A stretch of DNA of 64,000 nucleotides from Paenibacillus helianthi (GCF_001909055.1 NZ_LVWI01000038.1:1-64000); one strand, 5' to 3'. Positions 1-9,256 are shown, numbered from the stretch's first letter. Numbers and translations are program-made. The notes: generated by a model not told the origin, from the sequence alone.

Positions 1-106
1 CCTCTGGGGGTGGATTCGGCGGAGGACGATCCCCCGGAGGAACGGCCGCCGCCTCCCCATGAGGAGCCTCCAGAGGATCGTCCTCCGCCGAATCCACCCC
101 CAGAGG
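1..106. repeat. 31-bp perfect inverted repeat at the window edge
   Basis: Bases 1-31 are the exact reverse complement of bases 76-106, with a 44-bp loop between them. The repeat lies in the Gly/Ser-rich tail of the truncated TPM gene. The minus-strand reading frame passes through it and ends in residues unlike the preceding low-complexity tail. A perfect palindrome at the very first base suggests a fold-back at a contig end rather than a biological element. Confidence 0.85.
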
Positions 107-2279
107 AGGAGCGCCTGCGCGCCTGCTCCCGGCGCTGCTGTTCCCGCAGGATCGCCAGCTGTGCCAGGCGCTCTTCTTCTTCTTTCTGGCGTATCAGCCG
201 GTTCGCTTCTTCTACGAAGGAAGAAATCCGGGACGCATAGGAGCGTCCCGCGGCCTCCAGCTCATCAAGGTTGTAAGGCCGGGTAGCCAGTCGCTGCTCC
301 AGTTCAGCATACTCCGGCAGCAGGGAGAGCTGGAAGGGGCTTCTGGAAGCGATCCCCTTGGTTTGCAGCCGGTTCTGGGCCGTATCAACCTGGGCTTTCC
401 CCTCAGAGAAGAGCCGGGTAATGTCAGACAAGCGTTGATTCAATGTGCTCAGACTTTCGCTGATATGATCGAATTTCTGTACGGTTTCTTCTTGCAGCTG
501 AAGCAGCCGGTCCAGGCCGCTGCGGGCGTTGTCGTATTCCCCGCGCTGGTCGCTGGTCCAGGTTTCGATCTGCGGCACTTCGCCCGCACCCTGACGGAGC
601 TGTGTGCCCGATGTCTCAAGCGCTTCTGCAAGAGGACTTAGATGATACTCCTCAAATCGGCTGCGGGCTTCAGTAATCTGGCCTTGCAGCTCATTGCGCC
701 GCTGAGTCAGCTCACTCCAGCGGCCGCGAATCGTAGCCAGATCCCTCAGGTTATTCTGGCGGATCAGTGCCTGACGTTCTGTCATGAGGACGGCTTCACC
801 AAGCAAGGTGTCCATTTGGGCAGCGATTCTACGTACTTCATCCATATCCCCGATACGGAGAGGCGCTTCAAGCGTTGCTGAGGCTGAAGAGGCCTGGTCA
901 AGACTATCATAAGGCTTAACCTTCATATTGTGGAGGGAGTTCTGTTCGATCAGTGTTGCAATTTTGCTGCGTGCAGCTGCCACAACCCCTGGAAATTTAT
1001 TGAGTTTATCGTCATAAGTATCAACATCCCGCAGATCCTGCTCGATTTGTTCCTGCCGTTCTTGGGCTTCCCCGGTCATATCCTGTGCGGCAATCGGGTC
1101 GAAGAGCTCCAGCTCATCCGCTTTGGCAGTTTCCTCGGCCAGTTCCTTCAGATCCTCCGCGATTTCCTCCAGCCCATAGCCGGTCTCCTTCACTGCGCTC
1201 TGGAGATATTCATTCAATTCAGGCGCATCCTTTTTCAGCTCTGTAATCTGCTGTTTGACATTGCGGTCGGCATCACTGATTACAGCTATATGCTGCTCCT
1301 CTTCCTCAAGTGCTGAGCGGTAAGCCTCCTCGGCCTGCTGCAGCTCTGTACTGGCTTCTTTGAGTGCCTTCAAATGATAGAACGGAGGCAGGGAACTCTG
1401 GCCTGAGCTTTGTAATGCGGAGATTTCCACCAGCTTGGCTGACAGCCTTTTGGAAATTCCCTCGACCATTTCCCCGGTTTTCCCCTGAACAATGCCCTGG
1501 AACGGCTGAAGGGATTCCAGGGCATGATTGGCCCTTACCAGCAGGTCTGCCAACTGCTCCTGCTGGCTGCTAAGCTGTCTCCGTCTGCGCAGACCAGTGA
1601 ACAGCACATACAGTACTATTGCCAGCAGTACAATCCCAATGACGAGCGCGGCTAGTGTGAGTAGCCCAAGGCCGGAACTGCCGCTCTCTGCACGTCCAGA
1701 ACCGCCGCTGTTCCGGCTGTCCGTGGTACTGCCTGCTGCTGCGCCGCTGTTCGGGGACCCGGAACTTCCACCGGTTGCAACTGCACCGCCGCTTGTGCCG
1801 GCAAAGGAATGAAGCTCCTTAATCATGGAGCGGATACCCCCGGCAAAATCGCCTTCCCGCACATAGGGAATGAAGTACGTATCCAGTATTCTCTGGATGG
1901 CCGCAGTACCCGCAGCCCCGCCGTGGGCCTGGGACCAGGTGTTGATCTCCTTCTGGAGACCCGGGTTCAGGAAATTCAGTTCAACCTGCTGGTCTTGGGC
2001 AGATATTAAGAGAAGAACATCCTGCGGCGTTAAGGCCCAGGAGTCATATACGTCTGTGGCATAGGCAGAAGCCTCAGCCCCATCCAGGGAATCCACGGTC
2101 AATACCCGAATGGTATAGAGGTCACCAGCAGCAATGGCTGCAATATCAGCCGCCTCCTGATTGGTGAGCAGACCGGCTTTATCGGTAACCATTCCCTCCT
2201 GTGCAGGAATTCCCGCCGCGTACACATTAGGCATCCATAGGAGGCTGAACATCAGGAACAAGACAACATATTTTTTCAA
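1..2279 (-). CDS. TPM-domain membrane protein, 3' end cut by window edge
   Basis: Open frame of 759 codons running off the left edge without a stop. Start is TTG at 2279 (reads MKKYVVLFLMFSLLWMPNVYA), with GGAG nine bases upstream and a clear signal peptide. Residues about 25-170 resemble the TPM/YgcG (Psb32) fold: QEGMVTDKAGLLTNQE opening, then VLLLISAQDQQVELNF. A Ser/Gly/Asn-rich linker follows, then one transmembrane segment near residues 205-230 and a long coiled-coil-rich cytoplasmic region rich in Glu, Gln and Leu. The last visible part is a Ser/Gly/Arg-rich tail, typical of this family. The final residues SSAESTPR break the Gly-rich pattern and come from an inverted repeat, so they may be an artefact. 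Function is unknown; family members are linked to membrane or protein quality control, which is inference only. Confidence 0.8.
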   Translation of the reverse strand, partial: MKKYVVLFLMFSLLWMPNVYAAGIPAQEGMVTDKAGLLTNQEAADIAAIAAGDLYTIRVLTVDSLDGAEASAYATDVYDSWALTPQDVLLLISAQDQQVELNFLNPGLQKEINTWSQAHGGAAGTAAIQRILDTYFIPYVREGDFAGGIRSMIKELHSFAGTSGGAVATGGSSGSPNSGAAAGSTTDSRNSGGSGRAESGSSGLGLLTLAALVIGIVLLAIVLYVLFTGLRRRRQLSSQQEQLADLLVRANHALESLQPFQGIVQGKTGEMVEGISKRLSAKLVEISALQSSGQSSLPPFYHLKALKEASTELQQAEEAYRSALEEEEQHIAVISDADRNVKQQITELKKDAPELNEYLQSAVKETGYGLEEIAEDLKELAEETAKADELELFDPIAAQDMTGEAQERQEQIEQDLRDVDTYDDKLNKFPGVVAAARSKIATLIEQNSLHNMKVKPYDSLDQASSASATLEAPLRIGDMDEVRRIAAQMDTLLGEAVLMTERQALIRQNNLRDLATIRGRWSELTQRRNELQGQITEARSRFEEYHLSPLAEALETSGTQLRQGAGEVPQIETWTSDQRGEYDNARSGLDRLLQLQEETVQKFDHISESLSTLNQRLSDITRLFSEGKAQVDTAQNRLQTKGIASRSPFQLSLLPEYAELEQRLATRPYNLDELEAAGRSYASRISSFVEEANRLIRQKEEEERLAQLAILREQQRREQARRRSSSGGGFGGGRSSGGSSWGGGGRSSGGSSSAESTPR

Positions 2280-2394
2280 AGGGGCACGCTCCGATCTGAA
2301 GGGGGTCTAGTGTACTGTATATTATGCTGATAATTATACTATATCATTAAACACCCTACGGCTGTTCACTTGGGATTCAGCACCCGAAGAACCC

Positions 2395-2425
2395 AAAAAG
2401 CCGCATTCCCTCAAGGGGATGCGGC
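2395..2425 (-). terminator. Rho-independent terminator of the small Fur-box gene
   Basis: On the minus strand an 11-bp stem GCCGCATCCCC/GGGAATGCGGC with a TTGA loop is followed by TTTTT. It lies 16 bases after the stop of the 47-aa gene. Confidence 0.8.
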
Positions 2426-2440
2426 GTAACTGCAGGACTG

Positions 2441-2584
2441 CTATCTGGTTTGCAGGCAGAGTATATATTGCAATCTGGATTTGATTTCCTTTTGCCATTT
2501 CAAATCTCCAACTTTTACAGCAAGATTGAGCAGATCCAGATAATCGTCAACCTTCAGTGCCGTCCGGGTAGTGGCTGCGTTCAT
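2441..2584 (-). CDS. 47-aa protein under a Fur box
   Basis: ATG start at 2584, stop TAG at 2443-2441; the product begins MNAATTRTALKVDDYLDLLN and ends ILCLQTR. It is short, amphipathic and has a mixed-charge middle (LKWQKEIKSR). AAAGGAG lies about 11 bases upstream. A good sigma-A promoter and a near-consensus Fur box precede it and a terminator follows, so it is a complete transcription unit. I do not recognise the family. By analogy only, Bacillus subtilis makes small Fur-regulated proteins (FbpA/B/C) that act with an iron-sparing RNA; no sequence match to those is claimed. Confidence 0.6.
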   Translation of the reverse strand: MNAATTRTALKVDDYLDLLNLAVKVGDLKWQKEIKSRLQYILCLQTR

Positions 2585-2639
2585 GGGTGTTCAGTCTCCT
2601 TTATTTCAAATATATTGAAGGGAATGATTGGATTTTCTC

Positions 2640-2700
2640 AATAATGATAATCATTATCAACCGTTAATGCTATTATCCACATTTTTTATCTAAAAAGCAA
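2640..2700 (-). promoter_or_regulatory. Sigma-A promoter with overlapping Fur box
   Basis: Reading the minus strand: -35 TTGCTT (2700-2695), 17-bp spacer, -10 GATAAT (2677-2672), then a Fur box at 2658-2640. On the plus strand it reads AATAATGATAATCATTATC, 18 of 19 matches to the classical GATAATGATAATCATTATC. The box covers the expected transcription start, the usual place for repression by iron-loaded Fur. Confidence 0.8.
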
Positions 2701-2820
2701 TATAAAAAAGTGAAGGACTTCAATTTTTTTGTTTACAGGTGTACTTAGGAGGAATTGCATAATTTATCGCAGTTGCAGGGGCTTCTTGCAGGAAACATAC
2801 CGTTTTTTGTCGAATAGAGC

Positions 2821-2849
2821 TTGATATAAATGATAGCGTGAAGCATAAA
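2821..2849 (+). promoter_or_regulatory. Candidate promoter of the SBP-PAS-GGDEF-EAL gene
   Basis: TTGATA (2821-2826), a 17-bp spacer, then CATAAA (2844-2849). AAAGGAG follows seven bases before the ATG at 2882. A moderate sigma-A match. Confidence 0.45.
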
Positions 2850-2881
2850 AATTCTTATATTTTGGAAAAAGGAGAATTGCG

Positions 2882-5800
2882 ATGAAGCGGTGTAAACTCT
2901 TGCTTCTAATTAGCATTGTGCTCATGCTTGCGCCCCCTGCATCCGCTCACGCCGAAAGACAGGAAATCCGATACCAGGCAGAACTCGACTATCCGCCATA
3001 CAAGTATATACAGAACGGATATCTGACCGGCTTCGATATTAACCTGACGAGTATGATTTTTGAGAATCGGGAATATCTGATTCACTACAGTACCGGCGAA
3101 TGGGAGGATACATACAAACGGCTGACGCGGGGAGAAATTGATACAACAGGTCTTACCGCAATAACTGAGGAACGGAAGAAGCAGATCCTGTTCTCCAAGC
3201 CTGTACTCAAAAGCTATATATCCGTGTATTCCCGTCAGACTCTCCAAGAAGACATTAAGTTAAGCACCCTGAAGAATTACATAATCGGCGTCGGCAAGGA
3301 CCAATATTCCGAGAGCGTTCTCCGAAATAAAACAGATGCCTCACAATACATAGAATATGCAACAGTACCAGAAGCGCTGGAAGCCCTGCGGAAAGGCGAG
3401 ATTGACCTGCTCTTTGAAAATCAGGGAGTGGTAGACTATTTAATCGTTGAGCAGGGCTTAACCGGCAATATCGTCCGGAAAATGAGTGATTTATACCCCT
3501 TAGATGTCGCTTTTGGCGTTAGTAAGTCTAAGCCTCAGCTCGTCTCTTATATTAATGGGCGGCTGGACCGGCTGGAGCGGTCGGGGGCTTATGAGGAGCT
3601 GTACCAGCAATATTTTTTCACCCATTCCGAAAACTTCAGATCGATGATGCGCGGCCGGATAATATCCGGAATTATCATTGGTATATTACTCTTGGCCGCC
3701 GTGATTGCTGCGCTCAGAGTATATATCAGGCATCTCCGGCGGACCATCCATTCGGAGCAGGAGTTCTTCGGGGATGTCATTGAGCACAGCGGCATGATTG
3801 TATGGGCGGTGCAAGGGGATAAGCGGGTTGTAAAGTTCAATCACTATGCGGCAGCAATGACCGGACTTAGCGAGAAGGATGTGCTGGATGTGAGCCTTGA
3901 GAAGATGTCAGGGCTCGATGGCGGGACGGAAATGCTAAGAGAGCTTCTCATCCGGGCGGTGCATCAAGATTACGTAAGTAATGTGGAGCTGAAGCTTCCG
4001 GCACATTCACACGAAGCACGCTACTTCTCGTTCCGGACAACGCTGATCCGTGGAATGGACCCGCGGGCCAAGGATATATTTGTGCTCGTCGGGATGGATA
4101 TAGATGAATGCAAGCAGAATGAACTCAAGCTGCAGCTCAGCTATGAGGAGCTGGAGGCCACATACGAAGAACTGTCGGCGACCGAGGAGGAACTGAAAGA
4201 TCAGTTGAGCAAGCTTGCCGTAAGTGAACGCCGGTTCCGGCTTTCTTCCGAGGGCTCCGGTGCCTACATGTGGGAGCTGGACTACGAGAACGGGAGATAT
4301 AAACTGTCGGAACGCTGGTATGAGGTCATGGGCTACACGGAAGAAGAGATCAACCTGTTCGAGGACGGTGTTCTCAGCATCATCCATCCCGACGACCAGG
4401 AGCCCGCGCGCAAAGCCCGGCAGGAGCACTTGGCCGGATTGACTCCAATCTATGAACTGGAGTACCGGATGCGCACTAAGGACAACAGCTACGTCTGGTT
4501 TGAAGTGCGCGGCAAGGCTATTGTAGACCACAAAGACCAAATGATGTTGTTCCTGGGCTCCTTAATTGATATCAGCAAGCGCAAGCAGGCTGAGTTCCAG
4601 CTAAGCAACAGCTACCAGGAGCTTGAAGCCACCTATGAGCAGCTGACAGCCACGCAGGATGAGCTTGTAGGCCAGTATGATATGCTGCTGGAGAATCAAA
4701 AGAATATGCACCGTTTGGCGTATATGGATTCACTCAGTAACCTGCCCAACCGTATTCTTTTACTGGAGACTATGGAGAGTTATTTCCACCGTCCCGGAGG
4801 CAAGGCGGCGCTTCTGTTCGTGGATACGGATAATTTCAAATATATTAATGATACGCTGGGCCATAAATCCGGTGATATCCTGATCCGTCAGGCCAGTGAA
4901 CGGCTGCAGTCCGTTGTGCGCGAAGGGGACATGCTGTCCCGGCTTGGCGGTGATGAGTTTGTGGTGTTTGTCAAAGATACAGAGAACCCCATAGAGGTCC
5001 TTGAACTGGCAGAGCGTATTCTGCGTTCCTTCCGCAGGTCATTTCTGATCGGAGAGAGCAATTTGTATGTTTCTGTGAGTATTGGGATTTCCTTCTACCC
5101 GGAAGATGGTGAAACTACGGAAGAGATACTGATGAATGCAGATGTCGCCATGTATAGAGCCAAAGAGGAAGGGAAAAACACCTTTGTGGTCTACGACAAG
5201 TCCATGCATATGCCATTCAATGAACGGATGAACATTGAGAAACATCTGCGCAGTGCGATGATTAACAATGAATTTCAGCTGCATTACCAGCCGCAGGTGG
5301 AGATCCGGACAGGACTTATCTCGGGTTTTGAAGCGCTGATCCGCTGGAACAGTCCGGTTCTGGGCTTTGTATCTCCGCTGTCCTTTATCAAAATTGCCGA
5401 AGATTCCAGGCTGATCATCTATATCGGGGAATGGGTGCTTAGAGAGGCCTGCAATTTCATGAAAAGCATCAATGACCGAACGGGCTTACCCTACAAAATT
5501 TCAGTAAACATATCCATTATTCAGCTGCTGCAGGATGATTTCGTGGAGATCGTGCTCGACAGTCTGAAGGAAAGCGGCCTTGCGCCTAATTGTCTGGAGC
5601 TTGAAATTACGGAATCCATCTTCATGGAATCCTTTGAAAACACAGTGAGCAAGCTGGAATTCCTGAAATCCCGCGGAATTCGTATCGCTTTGGATGATTT
5701 TGGAACGGGGTATTCATCCCTGAGCTATTTGCAGCAGTTACCGATCTCCACACTCAAAATGGACAAAATCTTCATCGACTCGCTGGTGGAAAAGGCCTAC

Positions 5801-6019
5801 AGCCAATCCTTTGTCCAGACCATCATCATTCTCGGGCATAAAATGGGCCTGGAGGTTGTAGCAGAAGGAGTAGAGGATGCTGATCAGCTGGCGTTTCTCA
5901 AGGAATCAGATTGTGACAAGGTGCAGGGATATCTCATTAGCCGTCCGGTGCCGCAGCACGGAGTGATTGAGCTGCTGGAGCCTCAGAGACGTCATGGCCC
6001 CGAATATCTGCATGAATAA
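2882..6019 (+). CDS. Membrane sensor with SBP, two PAS, GGDEF and EAL domains
   Basis: 1045 aa. Makes or degrades cyclic-di-GMP in response to an extracellular signal. Order: signal peptide (1-25), family-3 solute-binding (amino-acid-type) domain to about 250, transmembrane helix about 256-280, PAS about 296-415, a Glu/Leu coiled coil, PAS about 450-570, a second coiled coil, GGDEF about 610-775 and EAL about 790-1035. The GGDEF signature is intact at 689-693 and preceded by an inhibitory-site REGD (680-683), so cyclase activity with product inhibition is plausible. The EAL site is also intact: E817 in EALIRW, Asn in VNIS, LEITES, DDFGTG, KMDK and AEGVED. Which activity dominates cannot be read from sequence. 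It is monocistronic, bounded by a promoter and terminator. The extracytoplasmic domain suggests amino-acid or small polar ligand sensing (inference). Confidence 0.93.
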   Translation: MKRCKLLLLISIVLMLAPPASAHAERQEIRYQAELDYPPYKYIQNGYLTGFDINLTSMIFENREYLIHYSTGEWEDTYKRLTRGEIDTTGLTAITEERKKQILFSKPVLKSYISVYSRQTLQEDIKLSTLKNYIIGVGKDQYSESVLRNKTDASQYIEYATVPEALEALRKGEIDLLFENQGVVDYLIVEQGLTGNIVRKMSDLYPLDVAFGVSKSKPQLVSYINGRLDRLERSGAYEELYQQYFFTHSENFRSMMRGRIISGIIIGILLLAAVIAALRVYIRHLRRTIHSEQEFFGDVIEHSGMIVWAVQGDKRVVKFNHYAAAMTGLSEKDVLDVSLEKMSGLDGGTEMLRELLIRAVHQDYVSNVELKLPAHSHEARYFSFRTTLIRGMDPRAKDIFVLVGMDIDECKQNELKLQLSYEELEATYEELSATEEELKDQLSKLAVSERRFRLSSEGSGAYMWELDYENGRYKLSERWYEVMGYTEEEINLFEDGVLSIIHPDDQEPARKARQEHLAGLTPIYELEYRMRTKDNSYVWFEVRGKAIVDHKDQMMLFLGSLIDISKRKQAEFQLSNSYQELEATYEQLTATQDELVGQYDMLLENQKNMHRLAYMDSLSNLPNRILLLETMESYFHRPGGKAALLFVDTDNFKYINDTLGHKSGDILIRQASERLQSVVREGDMLSRLGGDEFVVFVKDTENPIEVLELAERILRSFRRSFLIGESNLYVSVSIGISFYPEDGETTEEILMNADVAMYRAKEEGKNTFVVYDKSMHMPFNERMNIEKHLRSAMINNEFQLHYQPQVEIRTGLISGFEALIRWNSPVLGFVSPLSFIKIAEDSRLIIYIGEWVLREACNFMKSINDRTGLPYKISVNISIIQLLQDDFVEIVLDSLKESGLAPNCLELEITESIFMESFENTVSKLEFLKSRGIRIALDDFGTGYSSLSYLQQLPISTLKMDKIFIDSLVEKAYSQSFVQTIIILGHKMGLEVVAEGVEDADQLAFLKESDCDKVQGYLISRPVPQHGVIELLEPQRRHGPEYLHE

Positions 6020-6046
6020 ATTCAGTTGCCGCATGGCACAAAAAAA

Positions 6047-6078
6047 GGCTTCAGAGCTTTTTGCTCTGAGGCCCTTTT
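6047..6078. terminator. Bidirectional terminator between two convergent GGDEF genes
   Basis: Stem GGCTTCAGAGC/GCTCTGAGGCC with a TTTTT loop, A-run on the left and T-run on the right. It serves the plus gene ending 6019 and the minus gene ending 6097. Confidence 0.85.
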
Positions 6079-6096
6079 TGAATGTTTGACCGTTTC

Positions 6097-7191
6097 TCAG
6101 GCAATAACGATTTTATTCTTGCCGGATTTTTTGGCCTCGTACAGTGCATCATCTGCCTGCTGAAAAGTGGAGCTTTTGGAGTCCGTACCGGTGTAGTCAT
6201 GCATGCCTATGCTGACGGTTATTGAAGCTCCATCCATTTCGGTAATAGGCAGCTCGGCAATGGCAGTTAGAATCCGCGTCATGATCCTGCGTGAATCCTC
6301 GAGCTTCTTAGCCGTCAGAATCACAACAAACTCTTCTCCCCCATACCGGGCGGCGAAATCATCCGCACCAATATGCTTCAGCACCATTGCGGCAACCTGT
6401 CTCAGTACAATATCACCGACCCAGTGTCCATACTGATCATTAACTTTTTTGAAATTATCGATATCCAGAATAGCCAGCTGCATCGGAAACGGATTACTCT
6501 GCTGGTGATCAATCAGCCAGCCAAGATATTCATGAAAGGTTTTGTGGTTATACAGATCGGTCAAAGGATCAATCTTGGACAGCCGGTCCATAATGATATT
6601 TTGTATGCGCAGTTCCTGCTCCGATTTCAGCGAGTTCTCCAGAGAATTCATCAGTTCACGCCCCCGGGCAATGATGCCAAAACCGGCAAGAGCAGCCCCT
6701 GTTAAAATTAGGGCAATCATAACATTTTGGACGCGCACCATATAGCTAGAAGCATGTGTACTCAGGAACAGCAGGATCATATATATCAGACAAAGAATGG
6801 AACTGGCTTTCAAATAGATATTTCTCAAATAGAGCATGGAGACCAGCAAAGGGATAAGCATAATCAGAGGCTTCACATGGAATTCGTCACTGATATTCGA
6901 AATCATCAATATTGCGATCAAATGGCTGGCAATAATGATGGAGAGTTCTGACAACAAGGGACGCCATTTATGTATGGCTTCCAGCATAAGCAAGGAACCC
7001 AGAATGATAAGGTCAGGAATCAGTATATTATTGATCAAGAAGCTTTTACCTGAAAAGTCGGGGCGTTCCCCGCTTATGGATAAAGAGATTATGATTTGAG
7101 TGGCCAGATAGACAAGCAGTACTACCCAGAATGCATTTAGGATCAGACGGTTCCAGTACGTTTGGCGAGGAGTTGGCGGTGGAATATGCAT
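6097..7191 (-). CDS. Membrane diguanylate cyclase (GGDEF)
   Basis: 364 aa from the ATG at 7191, chosen because AGAGGA lies seven bases upstream; a longer reading from a TTG at 7257 has no ribosome site. The N-terminal half has about six hydrophobic segments, a membrane sensory module I cannot assign to a named MASE class. The C-terminal GGDEF domain contains DPLTDLYNHKTF, DIDNFKKVND and an active-site GGEEF (RYGGEEFVVIL). At the inhibitory-site position the sequence is GADD rather than RxxD, so feedback inhibition is probably absent. Expected to make cyclic-di-GMP from GTP at the membrane. Convergent with the SBP-PAS-GGDEF-EAL gene. Confidence 0.9.
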   Translation of the reverse strand: MHIPPPTPRQTYWNRLILNAFWVVLLVYLATQIIISLSISGERPDFSGKSFLINNILIPDLIILGSLLMLEAIHKWRPLLSELSIIIASHLIAILMISNISDEFHVKPLIMLIPLLVSMLYLRNIYLKASSILCLIYMILLFLSTHASSYMVRVQNVMIALILTGAALAGFGIIARGRELMNSLENSLKSEQELRIQNIIMDRLSKIDPLTDLYNHKTFHEYLGWLIDHQQSNPFPMQLAILDIDNFKKVNDQYGHWVGDIVLRQVAAMVLKHIGADDFAARYGGEEFVVILTAKKLEDSRRIMTRILTAIAELPITEMDGASITVSIGMHDYTGTDSKSSTFQQADDALYEAKKSGKNKIVIA

Positions 7192-7436
7192 AGGATGTTC
7201 CTCTTTTCCAGTGGCAATGTATCTATAGATTCGACAAAAATCACTGTTTTCCTCCAAAAAACGAATGAGACATTCGTACTATATATTGGAATTTTCCATT
7301 TCCTATCCTGGGATTTATTCATCAATACTAATATGTTGGAATTATGAATGTTCGTGTTTAGGTGTTTATTCAGTGTGTTTCCTAGAGTTTATATGCCATA
7401 TGTGCATGGAACACGAATTATTGGCACCAAAACTCC

Positions 7437-7465
7437 TTGACACATCCGCATATGTTCTGTAATAT
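7437..7465 (+). promoter_or_regulatory. Sigma-A promoter of the riboswitch-controlled gene
   Basis: TTGACA (7437-7442), 17-bp spacer, TAATAT (7460-7465). Transcription would start near 7472, about 25 bases before the purine aptamer. Confidence 0.75.
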
Positions 7466-7497
7466 TCCTATTGGCTGATAAAACAATGATTAGCTGT

Positions 7498-7570
7498 TCG
7501 TATATCCTCAAAGATAAGGTTTGGGGGTTTCTACAGGGAACCGTAAATTCCTGGCTACGAATAGGATGCT
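7498..7570 (+). promoter_or_regulatory. Purine riboswitch, guanine-type
   Basis: The segment matches the purine aptamer: P1 strand TATCCT (7503-7508), GGTTTGGGGGTTTCTAC with the J2/3 core GTTTCTAC, P3 hairpin ending TTCCTG, then GCTACGA and P1 return AGGATG. The base equivalent to position 74 is C (GCTA), which in this class selects guanine or hypoxanthine over adenine. The P1 return strand can instead pair with AGCATACCTAT (7573-7583). A T6 run follows at 7598, so the platform may control termination, though its terminator stem is not obvious. Downstream gene starts at 7702. Confidence 0.85.
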
Positions 7571-7701
7571 TTTAGCATACCTATGAAGTGGTCAGGATTT
7601 TTTGTGCTGCGTTATAGAAGAACTATGATTACCGCAGAAACGGATACCGTCCTTGTTAGATACATGAGGCCCGTTTCAGCCTGGGAGGAACAGAGAAACC
7701 G

Positions 7702-9126
7702 ATGAGTAAATATGATGTGATTGTCGTAGGTGCCGGTCCGGCCGGAATCTTCGCCTGCTATGAATTGACGCGCAAAGCCCCTGAGTTGAAAGTGCTGCTG
7801 GTGGACAAGGGTCATGATATCTACCGGCGCAATTGCCCGATTCTGGAGGAGAAAATCAAACTCTGCCCTCCAGCCTCAGGACGCAAGGAATTCGCCGGCT
7901 GTCTGCCTGCCTGCTCCATCACCGCCGGATTTGGGGGAGCGGGTGCCTACAGCGATGGCAAGTTCAATATCACCACGGAATTTGGCGGCTGGATGACCGA
8001 TTATCTGGCACCATCCAAAGTGCTGGAGCTGATCCAGTATGTGGATGACATCAATCTGGAGCATGGAGCTACACCGGTCATTACGGATCCGACAACCGAA
8101 AGCATCCGGGGCATCGAGCAGCGGGGATACGCCGCCGGGCTTAAGCTGCTGCGGGCGCAGGTGCGCCATCTCGGAACAGAGCAGAACCTGGAAATCCTGA
8201 AATCCATATATGAATATTTGCGGACACGCATAGATATGCTGTTCAAAACTGAGGTTCAAGATATCGTTACAGCTAAAGAAGAGGGCAAACACCGGATTAC
8301 AGGCATTGTGCTGAAGAATGGTGAGAGCTATGAGGCAGGCAAGGTTATGATCGCTCCGGGGCGTGACGGCTCGGCGTGGCTGACGGATGTGCTGAAGAGA
8401 CGCCGGCTCAAGATGTACAACAATCAGGTGGATGTTGGCGTTAGAGTGGAAACGTCGGACGTCGTGATGCGGGAGATTAATGAGCATCTCTATGAAGGAA
8501 AGTTCATCTTCAACACCTCCGTAGGCACACGTGTCCGTACGTTCTGCAGCAACCCATCCGGACATGTTGTCGTGGAGAATCACAGCGGAGTGATGGCGGC
8601 CAATGGGCATTCCTACAAAGACCCTGCGCTGGGTTCCATGAATACCAACTTTGCGCTGCTGGTTTCGCATACCTTTACGGAGCCTTTTGACAAGCCGAAT
8701 GAATATGCGCGGGAAATCTGCAAGCGGGCCAATGATCTGTCCAGCGGCGGTGTCATTGTCCAGAAATATGGGGATATTCTGCGCGGACGCCGTTCCACTG
8801 AAACACGGATTAAGGAAGGGTTTCTGGAGCCTACGCTGAAGGAAGCGGTGCCTGGGGATCTTGGGCTGGTGCTGCCGTATACAACGATGAAGAGTCTGAT
8901 TGAAATGGTAGAGGCACTGGAAAAAGTCACTCCGGGCATTGCCTCCGAGCATACGCTGTTCTATGGCGTGGAAGCGAAATTCTATTCCGCCCGGCCGAAG
9001 CTGACAGAGAAGCTGGAAACGGAAATTTCCGGTCTCTACTGCGGCGGTGACGGAGCGGGCATCACCCGCGGGCTGGCCCAGGCCGGTGCTGCAGGGGTCT
9101 GGATTGCGCGGGGGATGCTGGAGTAA
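7702..9126 (+). CDS. FAD-dependent dehydrogenase (COG2509-like)
   Basis: 474 aa, start ATG with GGGAGGAAC about 11 bases upstream. A Rossmann dinucleotide-binding motif opens the protein (VIVVGAGPAGIFACYEL, residues 5-21). A Cys-containing stretch (RNCPILEEKIKLCPPASG and AGCLPACS, about 42-75) precedes AGFGGAGAYSDGKF, and the C-terminus has the second FAD motif YCGGDGAGITRGLAQAGAAG. These are features of the uncharacterised FAD-dependent dehydrogenases of COG2509; the substrate is unknown. Control by a guanine-type riboswitch suggests a role in purine salvage, catabolism or redox steps around purines (inference). Monocistronic. Confidence 0.88.
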   Translation: MSKYDVIVVGAGPAGIFACYELTRKAPELKVLLVDKGHDIYRRNCPILEEKIKLCPPASGRKEFAGCLPACSITAGFGGAGAYSDGKFNITTEFGGWMTDYLAPSKVLELIQYVDDINLEHGATPVITDPTTESIRGIEQRGYAAGLKLLRAQVRHLGTEQNLEILKSIYEYLRTRIDMLFKTEVQDIVTAKEEGKHRITGIVLKNGESYEAGKVMIAPGRDGSAWLTDVLKRRRLKMYNNQVDVGVRVETSDVVMREINEHLYEGKFIFNTSVGTRVRTFCSNPSGHVVVENHSGVMAANGHSYKDPALGSMNTNFALLVSHTFTEPFDKPNEYAREICKRANDLSSGGVIVQKYGDILRGRRSTETRIKEGFLEPTLKEAVPGDLGLVLPYTTMKSLIEMVEALEKVTPGIASEHTLFYGVEAKFYSARPKLTEKLETEISGLYCGGDGAGITRGLAQAGAAGVWIARGMLE

Positions 9127-9256
9127 GAGACCTTCGGGTTCTGCAATGCAAGAGGAACTGTAGAATCAGAGGACAAAAGGGGTGCGTGTGGGGAGCTGCC
9201 GGAAGTGAAGTGGAACGAGTCCACTTCAATAGACGAAAAAGCTTTTCGTGGAGGCA

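Noticed and set aside
7876..8952. 358-codon minus-strand frame opposite the FAD dehydrogenase
   Set aside because: The plus strand carries clear FAD-binding motifs, a ribosome site and a riboswitch; the minus frame has none.
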